A stretch of 64,000 nt of DNA from Aegilops tauschii subsp. strangulata (taxonomy: Eukaryota > Streptophyta > Magnoliopsida > Poales > Poaceae): positions 361,024,267 to 361,088,266 of the forward strand of contig NC_053040.3 of assembly GCF_002575655.3 (NCBI RefSeq), given 5' to 3'. The translations under genes were made by a program, and so were the position numbers. Of the stretch, positions 10,774 through 22,153 are shown piece after piece (the first letter of the stretch is position 1; every line of letters starts with the position of its first letter). Under the pieces are notes generated by a model. The model did not search any database and was not told the origin of the DNA. It worked only from the letters and a program-made list of their open reading frames with translations.

Positions 10774-12360
10774 TGATACATCCATTTGCATCATGCTTTT
10801 ATATCGATATTTATTGCATTATGGGCTGTTATTACACGTTATGTCACAATACTTATGCCTATTCTCTCTTATTTTACAAGGTTTACATAAAGAGGGAGAA
10901 TGCCGGCAGCTGGAATTCTGGGCTAGAAAAGGAGCAAATATTAGAGACCTATTCTGCAAAACTCTAAAAGTCCTGAAACTCCACGGAAGTTGTTTTTGGA
11001 AATAATGAAAAATAGTGAGCGGAAGAAATACCAGAGGGGGCCCACACCCTGGCCACGAGGGTGGGGGGCGCGCCCTACCCCCTGGGCGCGCCCCTGCCCT
11101 CGTGGCCAGGGTGTGGGCCCCCTCTGGTATTTCTTCCGCTCACTATTTTTTGGCGCGCCCCCTACCTCGTGGGCCCCCTGGTGGCCCTCCGGTGCCCATC
11201 TTCTGCTATATGAAGTCTTTCGTCCGAAGAAAAATCATAAGCAAGCTTTCTGGACGAGACTCCGCCGCCACGAGGCGGAACCTTGGCGGAACCAATCTAG
11301 GGCTCCGGATGAGCTGTTCTGCCGGGGACACTTCCCTCTGGGAGAGGGAAATCATCGCCATCGTCATCACCAACGCTCCTCTCACCGGGAGGGGGCCAAT
11401 CTCCATCAACATCTTCGCCAGCACCATCTCCTCTCAAACCCTAGTTCATCTCTTGTATCCAATTCTTGTCTCCAAGTCTGGGATTGGTACCTGTAGGTTG
11501 CTAGTAGTGTTGATTACTCCTTGTAGTTGATGCTAGTTGGTTTATTTGGTGGAAGATCATATGTTCAGATCCTATATGCATATTAATACCCCTTTGATTA
11601 TGAACATGGATATGCTTTGTGAGTAGTTACGTTTGTTCCCGAGGACATGGGAGAAGTCTTGCTATTAGTAGTCATGTGAATTTGGTATTCGTTCGATATT
11701 TTGATGAGATGTATGTTTCTCTCCTCTAGTGGTGTTATGTGAACGTCGACTACATGACACTTCACCATTATTTGGGCCTAGAGGAAGGCATTGGGAAGTA
11801 ATAAGTAGATGATGGGTTGCTAGAGTGACAGAAGCTTAAACCCTAGTTTATGCGTTGCTTCGTAAGGGGATGATTTGGATCCATATGTTTCATGCTATGG
11901 TTAGGTTTACCTTAATACTTCTTTTGTAGTTGTGGATGCTTGCAATAGGGGTTAATCATAAGTGGGATGCTTTACCAAGTAAGGACAGCACCCAAGCACT
12001 GGTCCACCCACATATCAAATTATCAAAGTACCGAACGCGAATCATTTGAACGTGATGAAAACTAGCTTGACGATAATTCCCATGTGTCCTCGGGAGCGTT
12101 TTCCTTCATATAAGAAATTGTCCAGGCTTGTCCTTTGCTACAAAAAGGATTGGGCCACCTTGCTGCACTTTACTTACTTTTGTTACTTGTTGCTCGTTAC
12201 AAATTATCCTATCACAAAACTATCTGTTACCTACAATTTAAGTGCTTGCAGAGAATACCTTGCTGAAAACTGCTTATCATTTCCTTCTGCTCCTCGTTTG
12301 GTTCGACACTCTTACTTATCGAAAGGGCTACGATAGATCCCCGATACTTGTGGGTCATCA
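10774..12360 (+). repeat. 5' LTR, Athila-like (1587 bp)
   Basis: It starts TGATACATCCATTTGC and ends CTTGTGGGTCATCA. A TATA-like CTATATGA at 11206-11213 follows the giant hairpin by about 55 nt. The rest is typical non-coding LTR sequence. Confidence 0.8.
11008..11150 (+). repeat. 143-nt hairpin: 54-bp perfect inverted repeat in the LTR
   Basis: Bases 11008-11061 are the exact reverse complement of 11097-11150. The 35-nt centre contains a second inverted repeat (GGGGCGCGCCC and its complement) around a CTACCCCCT-containing loop. The fold would therefore be a nearly continuous stem of about 65 bp with one small bulge. The outer 40 bp look like a fold-back duplication of normal LTR sequence: the segment from AATAGTGAGC to CCACGAGGG appears once forward and once inverted. 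Confidence 0.9.
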
Positions 12361-12371
12361 AGACTCTTTTC

Positions 12372-12389
12372 TGGCGCCGTTGCCGGGGA
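12372..12389 (+). other. primer-binding site, tRNA-Asp type
   Basis: TGGCGCCGTTGCCGGGGA lies 11 nt after the LTR end. The identical motif occurs at 20440-20457 in the complete Athila-like element. It is complementary to the 3' end of plant tRNA-Asp, as known for Athila elements. Confidence 0.85.
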
Positions 12390-12466
12390 GTGAAGCGCCT
12401 TTGGTAGGTGGAATTTGGTAAGGAAAAATTTATATAGTGTGCTGAAATTTACTGTCACTTGTTACT

Positions 12467-12656
12467 ATGGAAAGTAATCCTCTGAGGGGCTTGTTCGGGG
12501 TATCTTCACCCCGATCAGTAGAGCAAAGAGTTGCTCCTCAACCTACTGAACCTACTGAAAAAGAAAATGTCTACTTTGAAATTCCTTCGGGTATGGTAGA
12601 AAAACTGCTAGCTAATCCTTTTGTAGGAGATGGAACATTACATCCTGGTGAGCAAG
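12467..12656 (+). pseudogene. Athila-like gag N-terminus, truncated
   Basis: ATG at 12467 opens MESNPLRGLFGVSSPRSVEQ and continues with YFEIPSGMVEKLLANPFVGDG, a pattern I recognise from the gag start of this element type. Homology stops near 12656 after HPGEQV; the remaining codons to the stop belong to unrelated CAG-rich DNA. Only about 63 residues remain. Confidence 0.6.
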
Positions 12657-13790
12657 TCGTACAGCAACACCGCGGGCGAGTGCTAAAGCAGCAACTCCTG
12701 TAGCTACCGGAGGTCATGCAGCAGCAGCAGTGCGAGCGAGAGCAAGAGCAGAGCAGTAGCACGAACGAGAGCAAGAACGGAGCAGCAGTGCGACCGACAG
12801 CAATAGCAGAGCAGAGCAACAGCACGAACGAAAGCAAGAGCAGTGCAACAGCGCGGCCGGCAGCAAGAACAGAGCCGCAACGCGAGCAAGAGCCGGAGCA
12901 GATGCAACTAGTGTCGGTGTGGAAGTCACCGCCGAGGAAGCAAGGACATGGGGAAGAGACGCCGTGGATGAAGTGGACGGCGACGGCACCGTCGATGGAG
13001 ACCCGCCATGGCTGCTCGGTATCAAGCACCGGCAGCCCCGTTAGACCGAATAAAAGATAAAATGCAGCGGTGAGTGCAGAACCTCCTTGGTGGCGCTGAG
13101 TAGCGCTTGGCTTCATTGGAGGAATTGGTGAGGGTGTTGCGGTTCCGGTGGGGCAGGTCAAGACGGCGCTGTGGGGATGGAGGTGGCGTGATAGACGAGG
13201 CGAACATCGGGGCAACTCCTTGGAGGTGGAGGACGGGGCAGCTGATCCGGTGGGATGACGAGACCGACGACGGATCCTCATCCGGTGCGGTGGATGAGGG
13301 ACGGCGAGCTATTGCGGTGGACGACGTCGTCGGGGAAGAGTCTCCGGCTGGGCGGCGGTCGGTAGGCCGACGGAGGAGCGTGGGGTTTCGCGGTTTTTGG
13401 CGGCCTCAGTGTATGAATGGGAGGGACGAAGGGGAAGGTAGGGGGAGACATGGCTTAGGGATGCGCTTGTCTGAAATGTAGGGTAAGTTACCAGCGTACC
13501 CCCACCGGTTTTTACCATGCGACATCGAGCCGGCATTTCTGGTTGAGGGGTAGAAGGGGGATTTCGCGTGTCTGGGATGCAGGACCGATTTCGGATGAGG
13601 AGGGAGTTCTCGCACGCGTCGAAATTTCGAGATAACAAGGCGCGGCACGGGTTGAAGAGGCGGAAGTTTCACAGCAGATGATACACCAGATACTCGAGCT
13701 TGAAAATTCGGGATAACAAGGCGCGGATTCCACGTTTGGCAGAACAAACTTAACATGTACAAAAAAACAATTCATACAAGACACAAGGGA
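12657..13790 (-). other. GC-rich gene-like segment, unrecognised
   Basis: The stretch is about 1.1 kb of GC-rich, CpG-rich DNA unlike the flanking elements. 12725-12890 is CAG/GAGCAAG low-complexity DNA with an imperfect ~63-bp duplication (ACGAACG at 12761 and 12824). On the minus strand 13480-12900 reads like a grass 5' leader and first exon: pyrimidine-rich, then Arg/Ser/Pro-rich codons. A 236-codon minus-strand frame (12571-13281) is Ser/Cys/Leu low complexity and spans the retroelement junction, so I do not call it a gene. It may be a captured host-gene fragment. Confidence 0.35.
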
Positions 13791-14383
13791 GTCATGTCCC
13801 CTCTTACTATATTGCTAAAAATGCCATTGAAAAAACTACAAGAAAAATGTAAAAAAAATCAGGAGAACAAGATTACCCTATACAATACCAAATCAATTCG
13901 CACTTCCCTCAACAACAACATAAAACAAATCAATTCCCACCACAAGAAAGAGCGATGTCCCTTTTTGTATGATTACAAATGCCAGGATCTTGAATTTCAA
14001 TTTTTGAATCCACGCTATGTTGAATTCAAATATATGTTAGGTGACCTTGCGGTTTATAATGGATGTAGTCCTACATTTTTATCTTCCATCATATATGAAC
14101 ATTTTACTCCACCATATGAACATATATATTGTCGTCTACCATATGGACTAAATTTGAATAAATTTTCCTTATTTGAATACGATTGTTGTCAAGTTATACC
14201 ATCATTTAAATATTATCTTGATAACAAAAAACATGCATATAGCAGTAATCATATTTCACTATGAACTACATGTACCATACGATCTCCAATTCAAATATTT
14301 GTATCCATTTTATGTTGAATTCAAATCAGAGTACATTGGTCGAGGTAGCGAGATGTTCGGGATAATCTAAACCATGTTTTCGT
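13791..14383. other. AT-rich stretch, no feature recognised
   Basis: There is a 169-codon open frame at 13755-14264, but its composition (Lys/Asn/Tyr-rich) and lack of any motif suggest chance. No LTR, primer site or terminal inverted repeat could be identified. Confidence 0.3.
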
Positions 14384-16385
14384 ATGTATAATTTTTGGCT
14401 GAATTGGGATAAGTTTTGGTATAAGCTTCTTGCAAAACCGGAGATTCTCTCAACAAGCCTCGTGGTTCTGAGAGGGAACGTGTCACCTTTGTGTGCAAAA
14501 CGATATACGCTGCCTCCCCCTGATTTTCTTTACAGAGGCAACATAGAACTATATGAGTGCCTTGTTAAATTTTGGAATTATTCCGGGTTTTTTTGGCCTT
14601 TTTTATACATGAATTGAGTTTCTGGACATTTAATGTGCATAATTCAAATTAGAACTGTAAGAACATGCTCCGGTGCACCAAAGTTGGTTGAAAAATCACA
14701 TGTGTGTCCTTGGGTGAATTTCTAGGTCCCATGCAAGAAATGGGAATGAAATTCAACATCTGGGCGTCGTGACTCGGCCGACAACATCGAGAAACTTGGT
14801 TTTTAAATTTCTATAAATCCAAAACTCGCCTGGAAATCATGAAACTTCGCATGGTGTCATGCCATGGCACTAACATGTTGTGGTAAAAAATTGGGCCGAA
14901 TTGGAAGAAGTTTTGGTATAATCTTCTTGCAAACCGGAGCTTCTCTCGAGAAGGCTCGTGGTTCTGAGTGGGAACGTGTCACATTTGAGTGCGAAACAAT
15001 ATACGCTGCCCCCCTTGAGTTTCTTTACAGAGGCAACATAGAACTACATGAGTGCCCTGTTAAATTTTGGAATTATTCCGGGTTCGTTTGGCCCTTTTTA
15101 TACATTAATTGAGTTTTTGGTCATTTAATGTGCATAATTCAAATTTGAACTACAAGCACATGCTCCCGAGCAACAAAGTTGGTTGAAAAATCACATGTGT
15201 GTCCTCGGGTGAATTTCTAGGTCCCATGCAAGAAATGGGAATGAAATTCAAACATCTGGGCATCGTGGCTTGGCCGAGAACATTGAGAAACTTGGTTTTA
15301 AAATTCTTGTAAATCCAAAACACGCCTGAAAATCATGAAACTTGGCATGGTGTCATGTCATGGTACTACCATGTTGTGGTAAACTTTTTGGCCAAATAGG
15401 AACAAGTTTTGGTATAAGCTTCTTGCAAACCGGAGCTTCTCTCAAGAAGGCTCGTGGTTCTGAGAGGCAACGTGTCACCTTTGTGTGCGAAACGATATAC
15501 ATTGCCCCCCCTTGATTTTCTTTACAGAGGCAAAATATAACTATATCAGTGTCCTGTTAAATTTTGGAATTATTCTGGGTTCGTTTGGCCTTTTTTATAC
15601 ATTAATTGAGTTTCTGGTCATTTAATGTGCATAATTCAAATTTGAACTACAAGCACATGCTCCAGTGCACCAAAGTTGGTTGCAAAATCACATGTGTGTG
15701 TCCTCGGGAGAATTTCTAGGTCCCATGCAAGAAATGGGAATAAAATTCAATCATCTGGGTGTCGTGCCTCGGCCGAGAACATCGAGAAACTTGGTTTTAA
15801 AATTCTTGTAAATCCAAAACAAGCCTGAAAATCATGAAACTTGGCATGGTGTCATGTCATGGTACTAACATGCTGTGGTAAAAAAATTGGCCGAATTGGA
15901 ACAAGTTTTGGTATAAGCTTCTTGCAAACTGGAGCTTCTCTCAAGAAGGCCCGTGGTTCTGAGAGGGAACGTGTCACCATTGTGTGCGAAACGAGATACG
16001 CTGCCCTTCCTTGATTTTCTTTACAGAGGCAACATAGAACTATATGAGTGTCGTGTTAAAATTTGGAATTATTCCGGGTTCGTTTGGACTTTTTCATACA
16101 TTAATTGAGTTTCTGGTCATTTAATGTGCATAATTCAAATTTGAACTACAAGCACATGCTCCAGTGCACCAAAGTTGGTTGAAAAAACACATGTGTGTCC
16201 TCGGGTAAATTTCTAGGTCCCATGCAAGAAACAGGAATAAAATTCAAACATCTGGGCGTCGTGGCTCGGTCGGAAACATTGAGAAACTTGGTTTTTTAAT
16301 TCCTATAAATCCAAAACACGCATGAAAATCATGAAACTTGGCTTGGTGTCATGACATGGCACCAACATGTTGTGGTAATTTTGCT
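14384..16385 (+). repeat. tandem array: four copies of a ~497-bp unit
   Basis: The marker AAGTTTTGGTATAA occurs at 14411, 14908, 15404 and 15903, giving periods of 497, 496 and 499 bp. Every copy contains the same blocks in order: TTCTTGCAAA, GAACGTGTCAC, TTTACAGAGGCAA, GCATAATTCAAATT, CAAAGTTGGTTG, GAGAAACTTGGTTTT and CATGAAAC. Copies differ from each other by roughly 5-10%. A fifth copy breaks off after TGTTGTGGTAA near 16380. Such arrays occur in grass CACTA-type DNA transposons, but no terminal repeats are identified here. Confidence 0.9.
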
Positions 16386-16993
16386 GTCCGATTTGCGAAG
16401 GCGCACACATTAACAATCTACAAAGTCATTTTGGAACAAGTGATGTCACATTACAATCGGAAACACAAGTATTATTGAAACCGTGGGCATTCTATTTACC
16501 ATTTATGTGCCGCCACGCGTCCCTTTTTTTATTAGCTAGGAGGCGCCGTGCAGGGTAGCTATTTGAGAATGGGAGGCGTGCGATCAGACCCCTGCGCGTG
16601 CTTATCAGGAGGAGAGACCTTTGACCTCCATCTGCCGCCCACCTCTCTCCCAAGGTCTCCATTCATGGCGCCCGAGCCCCTGTTTAATGGCGTGGCTATG
16701 TCTCACTCGACTGAGATTTAAGAGAGAAAAAAGAAAATCTGAAAATAAATTTTTGCACGGATCTTGATGTAAGATCCGACGGACCTATATAGCATCTACT
16801 GCGACTTATAGCAAGACTGATGAATATATAAGGACGACGACAGTGGATAATAATTGTCTTACATAATTAGGAAGATAATTAAAAAAGCCACATGCGGCTA
16901 CGCCCGAAATACACAAGGGCAAAAGAAGAAGGAAGACAACGATCTCGCTCGCAGATCTCTACTTTCTTCATGCGTTGCTGCATTCCGCGAGAA
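16386..16993 (-). other. 3' flank of the split minus-strand gene
   Basis: There is no coding homology. The first 130-600 nt after the gene's stop (minus strand) would hold its 3' UTR. 16500-16700 is moderately GC-rich; 16720-16880 is AT-rich. No transposon ends were recognised. Confidence 0.4.
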
Positions 16994-17109
16994 CTAGTCT
17001 CCGCGGCGAGCAGCGATAAGCTCTGTCATGTCCTCAAGACGCTGCTTGAGAGCATCCACGGATTCCTCCAACAGCCTTTGGCGCTCGACGCGGAGCATGT
17101 CATTCTCGT

Positions 17110-18692
17110 TGATACGTCTCCAACGTATATATAATTTTTTATTGTTCCATTCGATATTATATTCTGTTTTGTATGTTTAATGGGCTTTATTATACACTTT
17201 TATATTATTTTTGGGACTAACCTATTAACCGGAGGCCCAGCCCAAATTGCTTTTTTTTGCCTATTTCAGTGTTTCGCAGAAAAAGAATATCAAACGGAGT
17301 CCAAACGGAATGAAACCTTTGGGAATGTGATTTTCGGAACAAACGTGATCCAGAGGACTTGAAGTCTACGCAAAGAAATCAACGTGGAGAGCACGAGGCA
17401 GGGGGCGCGCCTACCCCCCAGGCACACCCTCCACCCTCGTGGGGCCCATGTTGCTCCACCGACGTACTTCTTCCTCCTATATATACCTACGTACCCCCAG
17501 ACCATCAGAAGCATCCACGAAAACCTAATTCCACCACCGCAACCTTCTGTACCCATGATATCCCATCTTGGGGCCTTTTCCGGCATCCTGCCGGAGGGGG
17601 CATTGATCACGGAGGGCTTCTACATCAACGCCGTAGCCTCTTCGATGATGTGTGAGTAGTTTACCTCAGACCTTCGGGTCCATAGTTATTAGCTAGATGG
17701 CTTCTTCTCTCTTTTCGGATCTCAATACAAAGTTCTCCACGATTCTCGTGGAGATCTATTCGATGTAATCTTCTTTTGCGGTGTGTTTGTTGAGACCGAT
17801 GAATTGTGGGTTTATGATCAAGTTTATCTATGAACAATATTTGAATCTCCTCTGAATGCTTTTATGTATGATTGGTTATCTTTGCAAGTCTCTTCGACTT
17901 ATCAGTTTGGTTTGGCCTACTAGATTGATCTTTCTTGCAATGGGAGAAATGCTTAGCTTTGGGTTCAATCTTGCGGTGTCCTTTCCTAGTGACAGCAGGG
18001 GCAGCAAGGCACGTATTGTATTGTTGCCATCGAGGATAAAAAGATGGGGTTTATATCATATTGCATGAGTTTATCCCTCTACATCATGTCATCTTACTTA
18101 AAGCATTACTCTGTTCTTTTGAACTTAATACTCTAGATGCATGCTGGATAGCGCTCGATGTGTGGAGTAATAGTAGTAGATGCAGAGTCGTTTCGGTCTA
18201 CTTGTCGCGGACGTGATGCCTATATACATGATCATACCTAGATATTCTCATAACTATGCTCAATTCTATCAATTGCTCGACAGTAATTTGTTCGCCCACC
18301 GTAATACTTATGCTCTTGAGAGAAGCCACTAGTGAAACCTATGGCCCCCGGGTCTATTTTCCATCATATTAATCTTCCAACACTTAGCTACTTCCATTAC
18401 CGTTTATTTTACTTTGCCTCTTTATTTCTCTTTATCATAAAAATACCAAAAATATTATCCTATCATATCTATCAGATCTCACTCTCGTAAGTGACCGTGA
18501 AGGGATTGACAACCCCTTTATCACGTTGGTTGTGAGGTTCTTATTTGTTTGTGTAGGTGTGTGGGACTTGCGCGTGGTCTCCTACTGGATTGATACCTTG
18601 GTTCTCAAAAACTATGGGAAACACTTACACTACTTTACTGCATCACCCTTTCCTCTTCAAGGGAAAACCAACGCAGTGCTCAAGAGGTAGCA
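17110..18692 (+). repeat. solo LTR, Athila-like (1583 bp), target duplication CTCGT
   Basis: It starts TGATACGTCTCCAACG and ends CTCAAGAGGTAGCA. It is flanked by CTCGT at 17105-17109 and 18693-18697, and no internal sequence follows. Hence it is a solo LTR left by LTR-LTR recombination. TATATATA lies at 17478-17485, downstream of a GC hairpin whose outer arms are CACGAGG (17392-17398) and CCTCGTG (17435-17441). The same family, inverted, occurs at 54469-56048. It interrupts the coding sequence of the split gene. Confidence 0.92.
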
Positions 18693-18792
18693 CTCGTCCA
18701 TAAGTTTCTTGACAATGATGCCGGTCCTCTTCAAAAAGGTACTGGTCTCCTCCTGCTGCTCTACACTTCCGACGATCTTCGCCCTCAGCAGG

Positions 18793-20430
18793 TGATACGT
18801 CTTCAACGTATCTATAATTTATGAAGTATTCATGCTATTATATTCTCTGTTTTGGATGTTTATGGGCTTTACTAAACACTTCTATATTATTTTTGGGACT
18901 AACCTATTAACCGGAGGCCCAACCCAAATTGCTGTTTTCTTGCCTATTTCAGTGTTTCGAAGGAAAGGAATATCAAACGGAGTCCAAACGGAATTAAACC
19001 TTCGGGAGAGTTATTTTTGGAATAGAAGCAATCCAGGAGACTTGGAGTAGACGTCAGGGAAGCTTCGAGGAAGCCACGAGGCAGGGAGGCGTGCCCTACC
19101 CCCTGGGCGCGCCCCCCACCCTCGTGGGCCCCTCGTGGCTCCCTTGACTGACTTCTTTCACCCATGTATATCCATATACCCTAAAAACATCGGAGAACAC
19201 AATAGATCGGGAGTTCCGCCGCCGCAAGCCTCTGTAGCCACCATAAACCAATCGGGACCCTGTTCCGGCACCCTGCCGGAGGGGGGAACCCTCACCGGTG
19301 GCCATGTTCATCATCCCGGCGATCTCCATGACGAGGAGGGAGTAGTTCACCCTCGGGGCTGAGGGTATGTACCAGTAGCTATGTGTTTGATCTCTCTCTC
19401 TCGTGTTCTTGAGATGGTACGATCTTGATGTATCATGAGCTTTGCTATTATAGTTGGATCTTATGATGTTTCGCCCCCTCTACTCTCTTGTAATGGATTG
19501 AGTTTTCCCTTTGAAGTGATCTTGTCGGATTGAGTCTTTAAGGATTTGAGAACACTTTATGTATGTCTTGCATGTGCTTATCTATGGTGACAATGGGATA
19601 TTCACGTGATCTACTTGATGTATGTTTTGGTGATCAACTTGCGGGTTCCGTAACATTGTGAACTTATTTATAGGGGTTGGCACACGTTTTCGTCTTGAAT
19701 CTCCGGTAGAAACTTTGGGGCACTCTTTGAAGTACTTTGTGTTGGTTGAATAGATGAATTTGAGATTGTGTGATGCATATCGTATAATCATACCCACGGA
19801 TACTTGAGGTGACATTGGATTATCTAGGTGACATTATGGTTTTGGTTGATTTGTGTCTTAAGGTGTTATTCTAGTACGAACTATTGAATAGATCGATCCG
19901 AAAGGATAACTTTGAGGTGGTTTCGTACCCTACCATAATCTCTTCGTTTGTTCTCCGCTATTAGTGACTTTGGAGTGACTCTTTGTTGCATGTTGAGGGA
20001 TAATTATATGATTCAATTATGTTATTATTGTTGAGAGAACTTGTACTAGTGAAAGTATGAACCCTAGGCCTTGTTTCCTAGCATTGCAATACCGTTTACG
20101 CTCACTTTTATCATTAGTTACCTTGCTGTTTTTATATTTTCAGATTACAAAAACCTTTATCTACCATCCATATTGCACTTGTATCACCATCTCTTCGCCG
20201 AACTAGTGCACCTATACAATTTACCATTGTATTGGGTGTGTCGAGGACACAAGAGACTCTGTGTTATTTGGTTGCAGGGTTGTTTGAGAGAGTCCGTCTT
20301 CATCCTACGCCTCCCACATATTGATAAACCTTAGGTCATCCACTTGAGGGAAATTTGCTACTGTCCTACAAACCTCTGCACTTGGAGGCCCAACAACGTC
20401 TATAAGAATAAGGTTGCGTAGTAGACATCA
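18793..20430 (+). repeat. 5' LTR of the complete Athila-like element (1638 bp)
   Basis: It begins TGATACGTCTTCAACG and ends GCGTAGTAGACATCA. The GC hairpin upstream of the TATA region is intact here: outer arms CCACGAGG (19074-19081) and CCTCGTGG (19120-19127), inner arms GGCGTGCC and GGGCGCGCC. TATA-like text (GTATATCCATATA) is near 19164-19176. Confidence 0.92.
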
Positions 20431-20439
20431 AGCAGTTTC

Positions 20440-20457
20440 TGGCGCCGTTGCCGGGGA
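20440..20457 (+). other. primer-binding site, tRNA-Asp type
   Basis: TGGCGCCGTTGCCGGGGA starts 10 nt after the LTR end and is identical to the site at 12372. Confidence 0.88.
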
Positions 20458-20553
20458 GGTGAGTGCTTGAAGGTATATCTTTAGATCTTGCAATCGAATC
20501 TTTTAGTTTCTTGTTTTATCACTAGTTTAGTCTATAAAAGAAAACTACAAAAA

Positions 20554-22153
20554 ATGGAATTAAGGTTGCCTCATATGCTTCATCTTTTTAATATATTTCA
20601 TGAAAATAAGGATTCCGATAATTGTGGTCAATTGCTAGAGGAAGAATGCATTAGAATGTTTGGCACTAAATCTTTGAATGATGAGCATGATTGCAATGTT
20701 GTTAGTATGAATTATTTGAATATCCATGGTACTAATGATGATTGCACTAGTCATGATGAAAATATGTCATATAAGCATGTCAACTTTTGTGGAGTGCATA
20801 GAGTTTGCAAGTACGCACCAAATAGAGAAGATAGATTTTGCAAGAGTCATAAGTATTTGGAAACTAAATGGTTGCAAGAAAGGCTAGATGATTGTGCTGA
20901 AAGATTTAATATTTATCGCCATCCTTGTGAACTTTGCAATGAACATGGTCATTTAAAGCACCAATGCAATTTGTTTCTTGATCAAATCGTGTCCAAAAAT
21001 TGTGATAACTTGATTACCCTTGAGCATCATAAAGAGCTTAGTCTTCTTTTGGGGTATGAAGAAATGAAACGTATTACTGAGGGTGTTCCAAAATTTAATC
21101 TTGATAGATTTCTTGATTTTGATCTAGAGGAAATTTATATGTATTGTGCGGTGAATTGCATTGAAAATCCTTATATTGCCAATTACATAAAGACAAGAAA
21201 ACAAATAGAAGATGAAGAGAATACTAATGAAAGGGAAGAGACTTCCCAATATCCTCCTATTATTTCTTATGATGAATCAGGTAACGAGGAGGAGCTTTCT
21301 ATTCAACCAATCTCATTAATAAGGAGCTCAAAAGAGAGGGTTAAACCCGTACATGATGTGAAGAAGAAAAAGAAAAGACGAAGAAAAAAAAGGTAGAAAG
21401 GTATCCCTCCCAAATGATGTTGATCCTATTACTCATTGTGATGATGATAATTGCTATACTATTGGTGCTATCCATACTATTAATGATGAGAGTGATTATG
21501 CTTATGATATGAAAAGGCCCAAGCTTGGGGATGCTATGTTTGATGAGAATGATAAGTTTGAGAATATATTTGCTGCAATTAATGTTTGTCCCAAGCTTGG
21601 GGAAGCTATGTTTAATGAAGATGATATTTTTAGCCTCCCAAGTTTTGATGAGAAAATTTATTATGATGATAGCATGCCTCCTATTTATGATGATTATATT
21701 GATGAAAGTGGGTTTGGGAGAGTGTCAACTTTAGGAAGTAATGACCCCACTATTTTGGAGGGTGTTGAATCTTATAATATTTATGAAAGTGGATTTGGAG
21801 AGGTCATGACTTTATTTAGTGATAATTCCACTATCTTGGAAGAGGTTTCAATCGATTATGATGAGAACAAAGTTGCTACCTATGATGATTATTGTGATGA
21901 TACTTATGCTATAAAGAGTAGTGATGATTATATTTATAAAGCTTGTCATGATTATGATCACCCTTTTTCTGAACATTACTCTTTTAATGTGGAAACAATT
22001 TATAGTATTCGAGTTTCTTATGATACTCCCACTATTCTGAATGAGAAGAATTTTGCTTATGTGAAGAGTAATAAAATTTCTATGCTTGTAGATCATGAAA
22101 AGAATGCTTTATGTCATGGTTATATTGTTGAATTCATTTCATGGTATTACTGA
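20554..22153 (+). pseudogene. gag-like ORF with CCHC zinc knuckle, frameshifted in an A8 run
   Basis: I chose ATG 20554 (MELRLPHMLHLF), which follows a purine-rich leader; an earlier in-frame ATG at 20488 is possible. The first frame runs to a TAG at 21394-21396. A zinc knuckle C-X2-C-X4-H-X4-C spans 20926-20967 (about residues 125-138; CELCNEHGHLKHQC). It is followed by an Asp/Glu-rich region and a basic tail (KKKKKRRRKKR). A one-base shift in the eight-A run at 21384-21391 opens the second frame to 22153, which is acidic (runs of Asp/Tyr) and has two PKLG-E/D-AMF repeats. Together they would encode about 530 residues. Nucleocapsid-like RNA binding is inferred from the knuckle; no enzymatic domain is present. 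Confidence 0.7.

Larger units (their letters stand above)
10774..12656 (+). mobile_element. Athila-like Ty3-gypsy element: 5' LTR, primer site and gag start only
   Basis: A complete 5' LTR (10774-12360) is followed by a tRNA-Asp-type primer site and the first 60 or so gag codons. Around 12656 the sequence changes abruptly to CAG-rich DNA unrelated to gag, so the element is truncated or interrupted there. No second LTR of this type is seen in the window. It inserted into the minus-strand SIRE-type interior; the five bases before it are TCTAT. Confidence 0.75.

Noticed and set aside
12571..13281. 236-codon minus-strand Ser/Cys/Leu-rich frame
   Set aside because: It crosses the junction between retroelement gag and unrelated DNA, and its composition follows from the CAG/GAGC repeat on the other strand.
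13941..13965. CACCACAAGAAAGAG resembling a CACTA transposon end (CACTACAAGAAA)
   Set aside because: One mismatch in the key pentamer and no matching inverted end or 3-bp duplication found downstream.
13755..14264. 169-codon Lys/Asn/Tyr-rich open frame
   Set aside because: AT-rich chance frame with no motif, promoter or homology by recognition.
14384..16385. Regularly spaced repeats as a CRISPR-like array
   Set aside because: The unit is ~497 bp and tandem without spacers, in an evident plant genome; this is a satellite-like or transposon repeat.
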